Of a stretch of 64,000 nt of DNA, positions 10,708-20,826 are shown piece by piece. The translations under genes were made by a program, and so were the position numbers. Below the pieces are notes generated by a model. That model saw only the letters and a list, made by a program, of their open reading frames with translations, was not told the origin of the DNA and made no database searches. The number at the start of each line of letters is the position of its first letter. Position 1 is the stretch's first letter. The stretch is from Begonia masoniana (lineage: Eukaryota > Streptophyta > Magnoliopsida > Cucurbitales > Begoniaceae). The stretch spans positions 45,862,544-45,926,543 of the forward strand of contig CM039505.1 in assembly GCA_022432975.1 (NCBI GenBank), written 5' to 3'.

Positions 10708-11192
10708 GCCAAGGTTAGAGCACAAAGAGACAACTTTTGCAATCTGAATTCCTGAGCCCTAGCTAGCGAAATTATCATACTCTGTATTATCTTTCTACCC
10801 TCTCGATTTAACTTGAGATTCAATTATTGTGAGAGCGTAGTTTGAGCTGATATTTTTACTCATTTAAAATCTGTAAAGGCTGTGGATTATCGCACGCGAA
10901 GTATAATCCTGAATTGTAAAGGCAGTTGATTGGAGCCCGAAATTCTGATCTGGTTATTCTCGAGGAGAAGGTTAAGGATCTTCAAGGGGTGAACCTTGAA
11001 GCGTGGATGCAGGGTGGGTTGAGCCGAACCACGTTAAAACTCTTGTGTTAATTTCTCTCTCACTCTTTACTTTATTTGTTTGTCTGCTGTTAGCTAATAA
11101 GTTCAAATCACGAGAGAAATTATCTAGATTATCAATTTAAGTTTTAAAAAGTCTAATTCACCCCCCTCTTAGACAAATCTCGATCCTACAAT

Positions 11193-11204
11193 TGGTATCA
11201 GAGC
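11193..11204 (+). other. Primer-binding site of the Sirevirus
   Basis: TGGTATCAGAGC, complementary to the initiator tRNA-Met 3' end, two bases after the LTR. Confidence 0.95.
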
Positions 11205-11255
11205 AAGGTTATCATTGTCTAAGCTGTCTTTTAATCATTGTGTGATATATTTACA

Positions 11256-12830
11256 ATGGCAATGGCATTCAACACTAACTCCACATACGGAGAAGGTCAA
11301 GCTACAAATAGGCCTTCCTTCTTTGATAGGAGTGATTATGTTTACTGGAAAGCAAGAATGAAGATATTCATTCAAGCCATGGACTATGAGCTATGGAACA
11401 TTATAGAATATGGTCCATTTAAAGCCATGAAAACTGTAGATGGCCAAAGTGTTCCTAAGATTTCCACTGATCTAACTGAGTCAGATAAGAGAAATCTAAG
11501 CCTTAATGCTAAGGCGATAAACACCCTGTATTGTGCCTTAAATAGAGATGAATTTAATAGGGTACAAGGGTGTGAAAGTGCGCAAGAAATTTGGCACTTA
11601 TTAGAGGTTACCCACGAGGGAACAAACCAGGTAAAAGAGAGTAAATTGAATATGCTTGTACATGAGTATGAGTTATTTTCTATGCCAAAAGATGAATCTA
11701 TATCTTCTATGTTTACAAGGTTTACCAACATTACCAATAGCTTAGAAGCTCTTGGTAAATCATATTCTTGTGAAGAACAGGTCAGGAAGATTCTTAGATG
11801 TCTTCCAAGAAGCTGGCAGCCAAAGGTGACTGCCATACAGGAAGCAAAGGATCTCAAGATTCTAAAACTTGAGGAACTCCTTGGATCTCTCATGACACAT
11901 GAGATCACGATGAGGTCAAACGAGAAGGAAGATCTCAAGGAGAGAGAGGCTACAAAAAGAAAAGATATTGCAATGAAAGCTTCCTCAAGTAAACAAGATC
12001 TGTCTGAGGAAGAAGAAGAAGAAGATGATGATGAGGATATCGCTCTCATTACAAGGAGGTTCAGCAAATTCCTCCAAAGAAAAAGAATGCAAGGAAGGAG
12101 ATTTCCAAAGGGGGAGAAATCTCACAAGGAGAAGGAAATTACTTGTTTTGGATGTGGAAAGCCTGGCCACATGAAGGCAGATTGTCCACAGTCCAAGAAG
12201 AATCCCAAGAAATTTAAGAAGAAGGCTATGAAGTCCACTTGGGATGACAGTGAAGGTGACACATCCTCTTCAGAAGACGAGGAAGTAGCCAACCTCTGCT
12301 TCATGGCTCACGATAATGAGGTAAGCATTTCTTCCTGTGAGAGTGAGTCTGATGATGATGGGGATATGGTTGATGCCTTTAACGATTTGGTTAAACAGTT
12401 TGGCATGCTAAAGGCTAAATACAATACACTGAAAAAGGAAAATGCAAGTCTAATTGAGAAGCATGCTAAAGAAGTGAACTTGCATGAAAAAGAAATTTCT
12501 GAACTAAAGAAGACAAATGAATCTTTGAATAAACTTGTTCTTTGGTTTTCAAATGGTAGCAAGAACTTAACATTGCTAATAGGGAATCATAGAGCTACTC
12601 ATGATAAAGCAGGTTTAGGCTATGACAAATTCAATAAGAGAAAAGTGTTTAAGAATTTCTTTGTCAAACCGACTACTTGCCATACTTGTAATGAAGTAGG
12701 ACATAAGTCCTTCATATGTCCTTTAAAAACACATAATATGAAAAATGGTAGTAAGCTGCAATGGGTTCCCAAAGGAACCAAAACTAACACTAGGACCCAA
12801 AAGATTTGGGTACCTAAGCAAACAACCTGA
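11256..12830 (+). CDS. gag: Sirevirus Gag
   Basis: Uninterrupted 524-codon frame from the first ATG (MAMAFNTNS). It forms the virus-like particle in which RNA is packaged and copied. Residues about 20-240 form the copia-type capsid region ([18 protein letters not shown] near the start; LLGSLMTHE near the end). An acidic stretch follows near residue 250. The first CCHC knuckle, [14 protein letters not shown], is at about residue 296 and the second, [14 protein letters not shown], at about 474, with an acidic and coiled-coil-like segment between (about 345-430). The frame ends in WVPKQTT-stop. Pol resumes in the -1 frame right after, so a frameshift, splice or mutation separates the two. It is the only intact large frame of this element. 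Confidence 0.93.
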   Translation: MAMAFNTNSTYGEGQATNRPSFFDRSDYVYWKARMKIFIQAMDYELWNIIEYGPFKAMKTVDGQSVPKISTDLTESDKRNLSLNAKAINTLYCALNRDEFNRVQGCESAQEIWHLLEVTHEGTNQVKESKLNMLVHEYELFSMPKDESISSMFTRFTNITNSLEALGKSYSCEEQVRKILRCLPRSWQPKVTAIQEAKDLKILKLEELLGSLMTHEITMRSNEKEDLKEREATKRKDIAMKASSSKQDLSEEEEEEDDDEDIALITRRFSKFLQRKRMQGRRFPKGEKSHKEKEITCFGCGKPGHMKADCPQSKKNPKKFKKKAMKSTWDDSEGDTSSSEDEEVANLCFMAHDNEVSISSCESESDDDGDMVDAFNDLVKQFGMLKAKYNTLKKENASLIEKHAKEVNLHEKEISELKKTNESLNKLVLWFSNGSKNLTLLIGNHRATHDKAGLGYDKFNKRKVFKNFFVKPTTCHTCNEVGHKSFICPLKTHNMKNGSKLQWVPKGTKTNTRTQKIWVPKQTT

Positions 12831-15669
12831 TCTCTGTTTTGCAGGTTGACTGTTCTCCTGGGAAAAACCAATGGTACCTCGACAGTGGATGTTCAAGGCA
12901 TATGACAGGAGACTCAACCAAGTTTGCAGTTGTCAACAAGAAGAAAGGAAGTGTCACTTTTGGTGGAAACCAAAAAGGCAAAATTGTTGGCATTGGCAAC
13001 ATAGGTAACAGCATTAATCCTATTATTGAGAATGTTTTATTAGTTGATGGATTAAAGCATAATTTACTTAGTATTAGCCAGTTATGTGATAAAGGATATA
13101 AATTAATTTTTAAGTCAGACTCTTGCATAATTGAAGATGCTTCAAATGCAATTTCTACTTCTAAGCCTCTCCAACTTCTTCACATGGACCTTTTCGATCC
13201 TTCAAATATTGCTAGCTTAGGAGGAAAATTCTATGCATTTGTCATTGTTGATGATTTTTCTAGATTTACCTGGGTTCACTTTCTAAAGTCTAAGGATGAA
13301 ACTTTTGACACCTTTTCTAGTTTTAGGAAAAGAGTTCAAAATGAAAAGGAGCTCACCATAGTTGCTATTCGTAGTGATCATGGTGGAGAATTTGAAAATG
13401 AGAAATTTGAACTCTTGTGTCTCAAGTATGAAATTGAGCACAATTTCTCTTCTCCTAGGACCCCTCAGCAAAATGGTGTTGTTGAGAGGAAAAATAGGTC
13501 TCTCCAAGAGCTAGCTCGGACTATGCTTAATGAGAACTCCCTTCCAAAATATTTCTGGGCAGAAGCTGTGTCAACAACTTGTTATGTGCTTAATCGGGTC
13601 TCCATAAGACCTATTCTTGAGAAAACACCCTATGAGCTTTGGAATGGTAAAATCCCTTCTGTCAAGTATTTTAGAGCTTTTGGAAGCAAATGCTTCATTC
13701 TAAACACTAAGGATAACCTAGGAAAATTCGATTCCAAATCAGATCTTGGAATTTTTCTGGGTTATTCCCTTTCCAGCAAAGCTTATAGAGTATTCAATAG
13801 GAGAACTCTAGTTGTAGAGGAGTCAGTCCATGTTAACTTTGATGAATCCCCTCAACCCACAATCAATGTGGATGAGGATGATATTTTGGATAATCAACTG
13901 GATTCTCTTTCCTTAGAAAAGCCTAGTGATCCTCCCCAAGTAGAAAAATCCCTAGAACCTTCCTCCTCTCCTCTAGATATTGTTCATGTCAAAAATGAAA
14001 ATCATGCTCTTCCTAGAGATTGGAAGTATGTCAAAGACAATCCAATAGATGAAATTTTAGGTGATCCTTCTTTAGGAGTCAAGACTAGAGCTTCTCTTAG
14101 AAATCTCTGTGCCAATGTGGCATTTATTTCTCAAGTAGAGCCTAAGAAATTCGAAGAGGCCGAGAATGATGAGTACTGGATTTTAGCTATGCAAGAGGAA
14201 CTAAATCAATTTGAAAGGAACAAGGTATGGGAACTTGTTCCAAGGCCTAAGGATCATCCCATTATTGGAACTAAATGGGTTTTCAAGAATAAATTAGATG
14301 AAAATGGGATTGTTGTTAGAAATAAAGCTAGACTTGTTGCTAAGGGAGACTCTCAAGAAGAGGGTATTGATTTTGAAGAATCCTTTGCCCCTGTAGCTAG
14401 ATTAGAGTCAATTAGGATGCTCCTAGCTTTTGCTTGCTTCAAAAACTTCACACTCTTTCAAATGGATGTAAAGAGTGCATTCTTAAATGGTTATATTACA
14501 GAAGAAGTTTATGTTGAGCAGCCCTTAGGTTTTGAAGCTTTTGACAAACCCGACCATGTCTATAAGTTAAGGAAAGCTCTCTATGGTCTTAAACAGGCTC
14601 CTAGAGCTTGGTATGATAGGTTGAAGAACTTCCTTGTGGAAAGGAATTTCAAAAGGGGTAACACCGACTCAACTCTATTTACCATGCAAAAGGGTAATGA
14701 CATTCTGTTAGTGCAAATCTATGTTGATGACATTATTTTTGGATCATCTAATGTCAACATGTGTAATGAATTTTCCTCCCTCATGCAAAGTGAATTTGAA
14801 ATGAGTATGATGGGGGAGTTAAAATTCTTCTTAGGATTCCAGATTAATCAAACTCCTGATGGAATTTTCTTCTATCAATAGAAGTACATTAAGGAACTCC
14901 TTAAGAAATTTGGTTTAGAGTCTGTCAAATCCTCTAGAACTCCCATGAGTACCACCACAAAATTGGACAAGGATGAAAATGGTATAAGTGTGGATATCAA
15001 GAAATATCGTGGTATGATTGGTTCACTGTTCTATCTGACTGCAAGTAGGCCAGATATTCTATTTAGTGTTTGTTTATGTGCTAGATTTCAGGCTGCCCCT
15101 AAGGAATCTCACTTATCTGCTGTCAAAAGAATTTTCAAATATTTAAGTGGGACTCATGATTTAGGATTATGGTATCCAAAGGGCACATCCTTTGATCTGA
15201 TAGGATATTCAGATTCTGACTATGCTGGTAGTCTAGTTGATAGGAAAAGCACCAGTGGAACATGTCAATTCCTTGGTGAATCTTTAGTTTCCTGGTATTC
15301 TAAGAAACAGAACTCTGTTACATTATCAACTGCAGAAAGTGAATATATTGCTGCTGGCAGTTGCTGTGTACAAATGTTATGGATGAAACAGACCTTAGAA
15401 GACTATAATCTGTTTTATGATAGGATTCCTATTCGGTGTGATAACACCAGTGCAATTAACATTTCTAAAAATCATATTCAGCATTCTAGAACCAAACATA
15501 TTGATGTAAGATATCACTTCATCCGTGTCATGTTCAAAGAGGTGATATATCTTTAGAATTTGTCAATTCTGTTGATCAATTGGCCGACATCTTTACCAAG
15601 CCTTTGGATGAAAAGACATTCAACAGTATTAGAATAAGGCTAGGCCTCATTCGGGTTGAGAAAAACTAA
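12824..15669 (+). pseudogene. pol: Sirevirus pol: protease, integrase, RT, RNase H, disrupted
   Basis: Protease motif [14 protein letters not shown] is near 12875. The frame then passes from CIIEDA directly to [14 protein letters not shown] (about 13135-13180). The HHCC zinc-finger/GAG-pre-integrase segment normally between them, roughly 90-110 residues, is absent by an in-frame deletion. The integrase core keeps its Asp, Asp and Glu ([22 protein letters not shown]). RT has [12 protein letters not shown] and YVDDIIFGS. RNase H follows with YSDSDYAG and AESEYIAA. A TAG at 14879-14881 replaces a family-typical Gln/Glu codon. One base is missing near 15527, just before the C-terminal segment containing DQLADIFTKPLDE, which ends with TAA at 15667-15669. 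Polymerase residues are intact, but the product would be truncated and integrase-defective. Confidence 0.9.
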
Positions 15670-16015
15670 GTTTATCCCTCTGTTGGAAATTCCTGAGTGT
15701 TAGAGCATTTCCTTCTGTGATGGCATCGGTAGATGCTGGGTCTTCACTAGGCATCGAAAGATGCATGTCTATCGGAAGGCATCGGTAGATGCTGTGCTTT
15801 TCTGCAGGCATCGGAAGATGCATTTGCATCCTTGATCTACCGACACGTGTGACCCATCGGGTTATTCTGTCTTACACGTGTGACTTCATCTCGTCAGGCG
15901 ATGCCCCTTTCCATTTAAACTCTGCTTCTTTTCAAAGACGCTTCACATTTTCACGCTCTTTCAGAAAATCTCTTGCCCTACCAGTTCTCTCTCTCTCGCA
16001 GTTTCTATTCCTTCA
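15670..16015 (+). other. Spacer between pol and third ORF, with motif cluster
   Basis: No gene. Three to five copies of the LTR motif in the opposite orientation (GCATCGGTAGATGC, GCATCGAAAGATGC, GCATCGGAAGATGC) lie at about 15722-15830, followed by CACGTG-like boxes (about 15845 and 15877) and a pyrimidine-rich stretch before the ATG at 16016. It looks like a promoter or leader for the downstream ORF. Confidence 0.6.
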
Positions 16016-18136
16016 ATGGAGTTTCAGGGTTCATCTTCCCGCACCGTCTCCAAACCGGTTCAGAAGAAGGTCAAAACTTCAACTCGTCCTCCACGCGTGA
16101 TTTCTCGAGCAAAAGAGTGGCCCTCTCTCTACTTTCTCACTAAAGCTGCAGAGTCTAGGTATCATGATGATTATCAGTTCAAAACTCTTATACCTAGTCG
16201 TGGGATTGATTTTGACGATTTAGCTGGCATGGATATTATTGAACCCTTGAAGGATCTCGGGTTATTAGGTCTGTTCAATGTAGAGTCCTATTATTATCCA
16301 GAAGCCATAAAAATGTTCTACGCCAATCTAAGTTTCACCTCTGATTTCTCCATTATTAGGAGCTATGTGTATAACAAACACATAGAAATCAATCCCCAGT
16401 ACATTAATGCTCTTCTGGAAGTCTCCCATTTGGATAGCTGCCCTTATAAATATGTATCCGGCACTGAGCTTCCTTTCTTTGGTACATCTGATGGTGAGAG
16501 CTTTCTACAGCTTATTGTTAATGACCCCAATCACACTCCTGATCCTCTTAAAGGCAAACACCTGACTGCAAGGGCCAGGTTATTTCATCAAATGATTGGG
16601 TACAACATTGTCCCTAAAGGTGGTCATCATGATGAAATCAGTGCAATGGAATTTTTTGTTCTATTTGCCATTTACTTCAAGACACCCTTCAATCTTGGCT
16701 TTATTGTTGTTCGAAGGATGATTCAAGCAGTGTCATCCCGGGCTACCTCTTTTCCCTACAATCTGCTGCTCATGAAGATTTTTATGCAGCTTGAGGTTGC
16801 TTTTCCAGAGGATGAAGACCCCTTCCGTCTTCAACCTTCAAGTTACTATTCCCGAACCACTCTTAAGAAAATGGGAATTAAGAGAACAAGAACAGGGAAT
16901 CTTGTTCTCGATGCTTCTAAGCAAGGGACTGTTAAGACTGTAGTTGCCAAGAAAGGGAAGAGAAAACTCAGCCTGCCAGAGGAGTCCACTGCTGAGGGTG
17001 GGGATGAATCTGAAATTCCTGCATTCCATAATTCCCCTTCTCAGTCTCAAGCGTCTAGTTTCCAACCTCCTCCTCTTGTGTGAAGGCGTCGTGCCCCTAT
17101 CTCAAGAGCACCTGTGTCAGAGGCAATTTCTACTCCTTCATCTGTGCCTCGTCTCATTCCAGAGAATCCTCCATCTCCTCCACCTGCCCCTCTATTACCG
17201 GTTCTGCCTCCTGCTCCTCCATCTCCAGTCCAACAGGATATTACTCCTCCATCTCCAATCCAACAGGATATTGGTCCTCCATCACCAGTCCAACCACCTC
17301 CCTCAGTCCAATTACCTCCTCCCAGTACAATTGCTTCTCAAGTCCCACTCCCTTCACCTCCTTCCCCTACACTCTTGATGCCTTCACAATCTGACCTTCC
17401 ACATATTTCCCTCACTCCTCAAGAACCAGTATTCTCACCCATTCCCTCAGTACCACCTGTCACTCCTCTAACTTATCAGAGGAGATCTTCGATGAGTGCA
17501 TCTCAGTATAATGAGCTGAAAGCCTCTATTGACCGCATTGAGACTGCTCTTAGCTCCATTGAAAGTAGGATTGATCAATCTCTTGATGCCAAGCTCGCCA
17601 AGAATATACAAGTCTTGCGTACTGATTTAGATACTAGTCTTGGTTTGCTATCTCAGAAAGTGGATCCTGACAGGCGCATGGTTGTCAGGGAACTTGAGTC
17701 ATTCCGAACCTCTATTGACAATCTGACTCCTGCACCCGAACCTGATCCATCTTGCTCAATCGATGTCTCACAGGCTTGCTATGAAGATCTCTTTCTTCCA
17801 TTTTCCCGGCCTGCAGTTTGTGAAGATGTGCGTTTCACGACACTGGATCTTCAGGAGACTGAATTTGCATTCTCTCCTCCTGATGCGTCTACTGCTGCTC
17901 CTCCTGTCGACACTCCTCCATGTATGGACATGGTGGTGTATCAAGGCCCCTCTCCATCTACTACACTTCAGCTAGCGACGACTCCATGCCTGGCACTCGT
18001 GCCTTATCAGCCCCCTCTCTCTGTAGATATTCACTCATTTCCAACACTTGTAAATGCTTATCTTAATTCAAACTGTGAAGTGCCTGCTTGGATTAGCCAA
18101 GCTTTTTGGTCACATTTTATAGCTTTCTTTAAATAA
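16016..18136 (+). pseudogene. Third ORF of the Sirevirus (env-like/additional ORF position), one in-frame TGA
   Basis: A 706-codon frame starting MEFQGSSSR, interrupted only by TGA at 17081-17083 (codon 356), which fits a CGA Arg codon changed by one transition because RRR follows. Residues about 40-265 resemble the domain named putative plant transposon protein in annotations (EWPSLYFLTKAA; FYANLSF; HIEINPQYINALLEVSHL; ARARLFHQMIGYNIVPKGG). Residues about 340-480 are Pro/Ser-rich with repeated SPVQQDI-like units. About 493-570 is a likely coiled coil, and the tail is acidic and Pro-rich. I see no signal peptide or clear membrane segment, so a true envelope role is doubtful. It sits between pol and the polypurine tracts, where Sireviruses carry their env-like gene. 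Function unknown. Confidence 0.8.
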
Positions 18137-18263
18137 AAGACTTGATTTCATGTATACATCTTTCTTGATTCTCTCAAGCAATTACTCTGATGTTTTTTTT
18201 CTGCCCTGTGTTGAATCCATTTTTTCTGTTGTCACTCTGATTGTTTTTTTTGATAATGTCAAT

Positions 18264-18497
18264 GGGGGAGAATTTATATTTGATTGCTGGATTATTTGAT
18301 TGCTGGATAATATGCATGTTTCAGTTACTATGTTTTTGGCATTCTGAAACAAAAATCTCGATATATGCATGGTTGTGAAACTCTGGTTGCTCCGTGTTTG
18401 TTTTTAGAATATATGCATTTGCTATGGGGGAGATAGGATTATGGGGGAGAGTGACTTAATCAAATTAATATTTTGTCATCATCAAAAAGGGGCAGAT
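18264..18497 (+). other. Multiple polypurine tracts of the Sirevirus
   Basis: GGGGGAGA tracts lie at 18264-18271, 18426-18433 and 18443-18450. The tract adjoining the LTR is AAAAAGGGGCAGAT (18484-18497) after a TCATCATC motif. Reiterated tracts just upstream of the 3' LTR are a Sirevirus signature. The terminal one has a C in place of G. Confidence 0.85.
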
Positions 18498-19916
18498 TGT
18501 TGACTTAAATAGAGTTTAAGTCTAAATATGTTTTTGATGATGTATTTGAATGATAATTAAATAATTTAATTATGTTGAATGAGAATATTGAATTATACAT
18601 TTGTTTTTTAATCCTTTGGAAATACCCCTTGAAAAGGGTATTTTAGTATTCTAATAATATTGGTTAAGTGTTTAAGGCATACATCTGCCGATAGCTTTAA
18701 AGCCTGCATCTGCCGATAGCTTTAAGGCGTGCATCTGCCGATAGCTTTAAGGCTTGCATCTGCCGATGGTCTCCAAAGCCTTCATCTGCCGATGACATAT
18801 CAACCTGCATCTGCCGATAGCTTTAAGGCGTGCATCTGCCGATAGCTTTAAGGCTTGCATCTGTCGATGGTCTCCAAAGCCTTCATCTGCCGATGACATA
18901 TCAACTTGCATCTGCCGATGGAGCCATCAAGCCGATGAAGTTCAAGATGCATCTGCCGATGATTTTTTCAAGGTGCATCTACCGATGGAATTCAAAGCCT
19001 TCATCTGCCGATAACTTTTGAGATGCATCTGCCGATGGCGCTTTCAAGCTGTTCCTGCCGATGAACTTTCAAGATGCATCTGTCGATGAAGTTCAAAGCT
19101 TGCTCGTGCCGATAGCTTATTCGTGTTGCATCTACCGATGGCGCTGAAGATACATATGCCGATGGACCTTTAGAGCAACTCATGCCGATGACGTGGCAAT
19201 CTGTTTTGAAGCTGTTTAAACCGGTGATCTTCCGCCAGATTTTAAAATAGCCGCGAAGCTACAGTGTCGTCGTTTTCAGCATTAACTCCAAAACTTTAAT
19301 GGCGACGACGACTTGCAACTACAGACGGCAACGGCTACCTGAAATTGTACGAAAGCTGCTCCAACGGTAACAAAGTTTCTATTATTGGATAAGGAGCATT
19401 GAAGTCAAGCCAATTCCGAAGACAGAGTATTTAAGCCATGGTTAGAGCACAAAGAGACAACTTTTGCAATCTGAATTCCTGAGCCCTAGCTAGCGAAATT
19501 ATCATACTCTGTATTATCTTTCTACCCTCTCGATTTAACTTGAGATTCAATTATTGTGAAAGCGTAGTTTGAGCTGATATTTTTACTCATTCAAAATCTG
19601 TAAAGGCTGTGGATTATCGCCCGCAAAGTATAATCCTGAATTGTAAAGGCAGTTGATCGGAGCACGAAATTCTGATCTGGTTATTCTCGAGGAAAAGGTT
19701 AAGGATCTTCAAGGGGTGAACCTTGAAGCGTGGATGTAGGTTGGGTTGAGCCGAACCACGTTAAAACTCTTGTGTTAATTTCTCTCTCACTCTTTACTTT
19801 GTTTGTTTGTCTGCTGTTAGCTAATAAGTTCAAATCACGAGAGAAATTATCTAGATTATTAATTTAAATTTTAAAAAGTCTAATTCACCCCCTCTTAAAC
19901 AAATCTCGATCCTACA
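18498..19916 (+). repeat. Sirevirus 3' LTR (1,419 bp)
   Basis: Near-identical by eye to the 5' LTR, with scattered substitutions, one extra array unit of about 28 bp near 18815-18845, and the same TATA box and ends. The motif array spans about 18680-19195 and ends in GCCGATGACGTGGC. Confidence 0.95.
18680..19195. repeat. CATCTGCCGATG motif array (Sirevirus 3' LTR)
   Basis: Same organisation as the 5' LTR array with one more unit. Several copies are better preserved here (for example CATCTGCCGATGG near 18758). Confidence 0.9.
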
Positions 19917-19921
19917 GGGAC
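19917..19921. other. Target-site duplication GGGAC, right
   Basis: Partner of 9790-9794. Confidence 0.95.
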
Positions 19922-20811
19922 CTCTATGAAGGATGGTGGTTCTGAGTGTAGCTATCCTAGACGGTTATGGGATGTGTGCCAACTCGTTCCACACGGCTTA
20001 TGAAACGATTTAAAGCAACGAACAACAAATAAACACAACTGAGCAGTAGAAACTGCATGGGTTAGGTTGATTGCATTGTATTGTTGTCTCATTCGTTATT
20101 CCCTACTTGCTAAGCGTAAGCTTACGTGTGTGTGTGTGTTCTGTGGTGTAGGTGACGACAGGAGTACAGATTAGTGCTGCGAGGAAAGCTAGGATTGGGA
20201 CACAGTCGATGATGTACGCGATATGCCGGTGTGGACAATTGTCGGGGCGTCTCGACCATGGTCTTCGGAAAGACGTGGGTGGAACCGTACTTTTGGGATC
20301 GTATATAATTTACAATTATTTTGGTGGTTTGTAGAGTTGTCTTTTTGGTTGATGTTGTTTTTAGAGTTATTGCATTGCATAGCTATTTGTAGTTGGTGTA
20401 TATAATCATAGTTAAGGGTGATATGTCGCCCTATATTGTGGACTTTCTTCATTTAGGGATGCTAGTATTTTAGTTTCCTCCTTACTGATATTTGGAGGTT
20501 TGATATTCTGGATTGGTTGGGGTTCATTCGTTTGCAGGTACCTAGCATTTTGGGGGCACCATTTTCAGGCGTTACTTTGTCGAAATTTTCGGGAAGGACG
20601 CCGTGGTGCTTAAAGATTAGGAGTAAGGGAATTAGTGAGTCTAGGCAGCTAGGTATGATATAAGAGAGTTTCGGGAGTTTAGTTTTAAATTCCGTTGTGT
20701 CAGTCCTAATTTATGATTTAGGGTTTATGACAATTATTTTAAATTAGGTTTTAACGTAGGATTGGTCAGCAAAGTAGCACACCGAGCCAGGGTGGGTTCG
20801 GGGGCGTTACA
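19922..20811 (+). repeat. LARD 5' LTR, right part
   Basis: Continues the LTR after the copia insertion. Contains the perfect palindrome CGTAAGCTTACG (about 20114-20125), a TG microsatellite, the acceptor-like TGTGGTGTAG|GTGACG (about 20143-20156), and a block near 20537-20625 (AGCATTTTGGGGGCACCATT, AATTTTCGGGAAGGACGCC) repeated in the LTRs at 60298-60375 and 63695-63775. Ends GGGGGCGTTACA. Confidence 0.85.
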
Positions 20812-20814
20812 AGA

Positions 20815-20826
20815 TGGTATCAGAGG
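20815..20826 (+). other. LARD primer-binding site
   Basis: TGGTATCAGAGG, matching the initiator tRNA-Met site except its last base, 3 bp after the LTR end. A small tandem duplication (GGATAAATGGTCGA twice) follows. Confidence 0.85.

Larger units (their letters stand above)
9795..11190 (+). repeat. Sirevirus 5' LTR (1,396 bp)
   Basis: Runs TGTTGACTTAAATAG to CTCGATCCTACA. The CATCTGCCGATG array (about 9978-10470) lies upstream of a TATA box. It differs from the 3' LTR by scattered substitutions and by lacking one array unit, so the insertion is relatively recent but not new. Confidence 0.95.
9795..19916 (+). mobile_element. Sirevirus-type Ty1/copia retrotransposon with an extra 3' ORF
   Basis: Complete by structure: LTRs 9795-11190 and 18498-19916, primer site 11193, gag, pol in the copia order (protease, integrase, RT, RNase H), a third ORF, then several polypurine tracts, flanked by the 5-bp TSD GGGAC. 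The LTR end (TTCACCCCCCTC...), the multiplied GGGGGAGA tracts and the extra ORF are hallmarks of Sireviruses. It is disabled: the integrase zinc-finger region is missing, pol has TAG at 14879 and a 1-nt deletion near 15527, and the third ORF has TGA at 17081. It is inserted in the 5' LTR of the LARD. Confidence 0.93.

Noticed and set aside
11384..12067. 227-codon minus-strand frame
   Set aside because: Shadow of the intact gag frame on the plus strand; low-complexity Ser run mirrors the acidic Gag stretch.
14879..14881. Programmed read-through at the TAG in pol
   Set aside because: It falls inside the RT-RNase H region, not at gag-pol, and pol also has a frameshift at about 15527 and a deleted integrase finger; simple decay is more likely.
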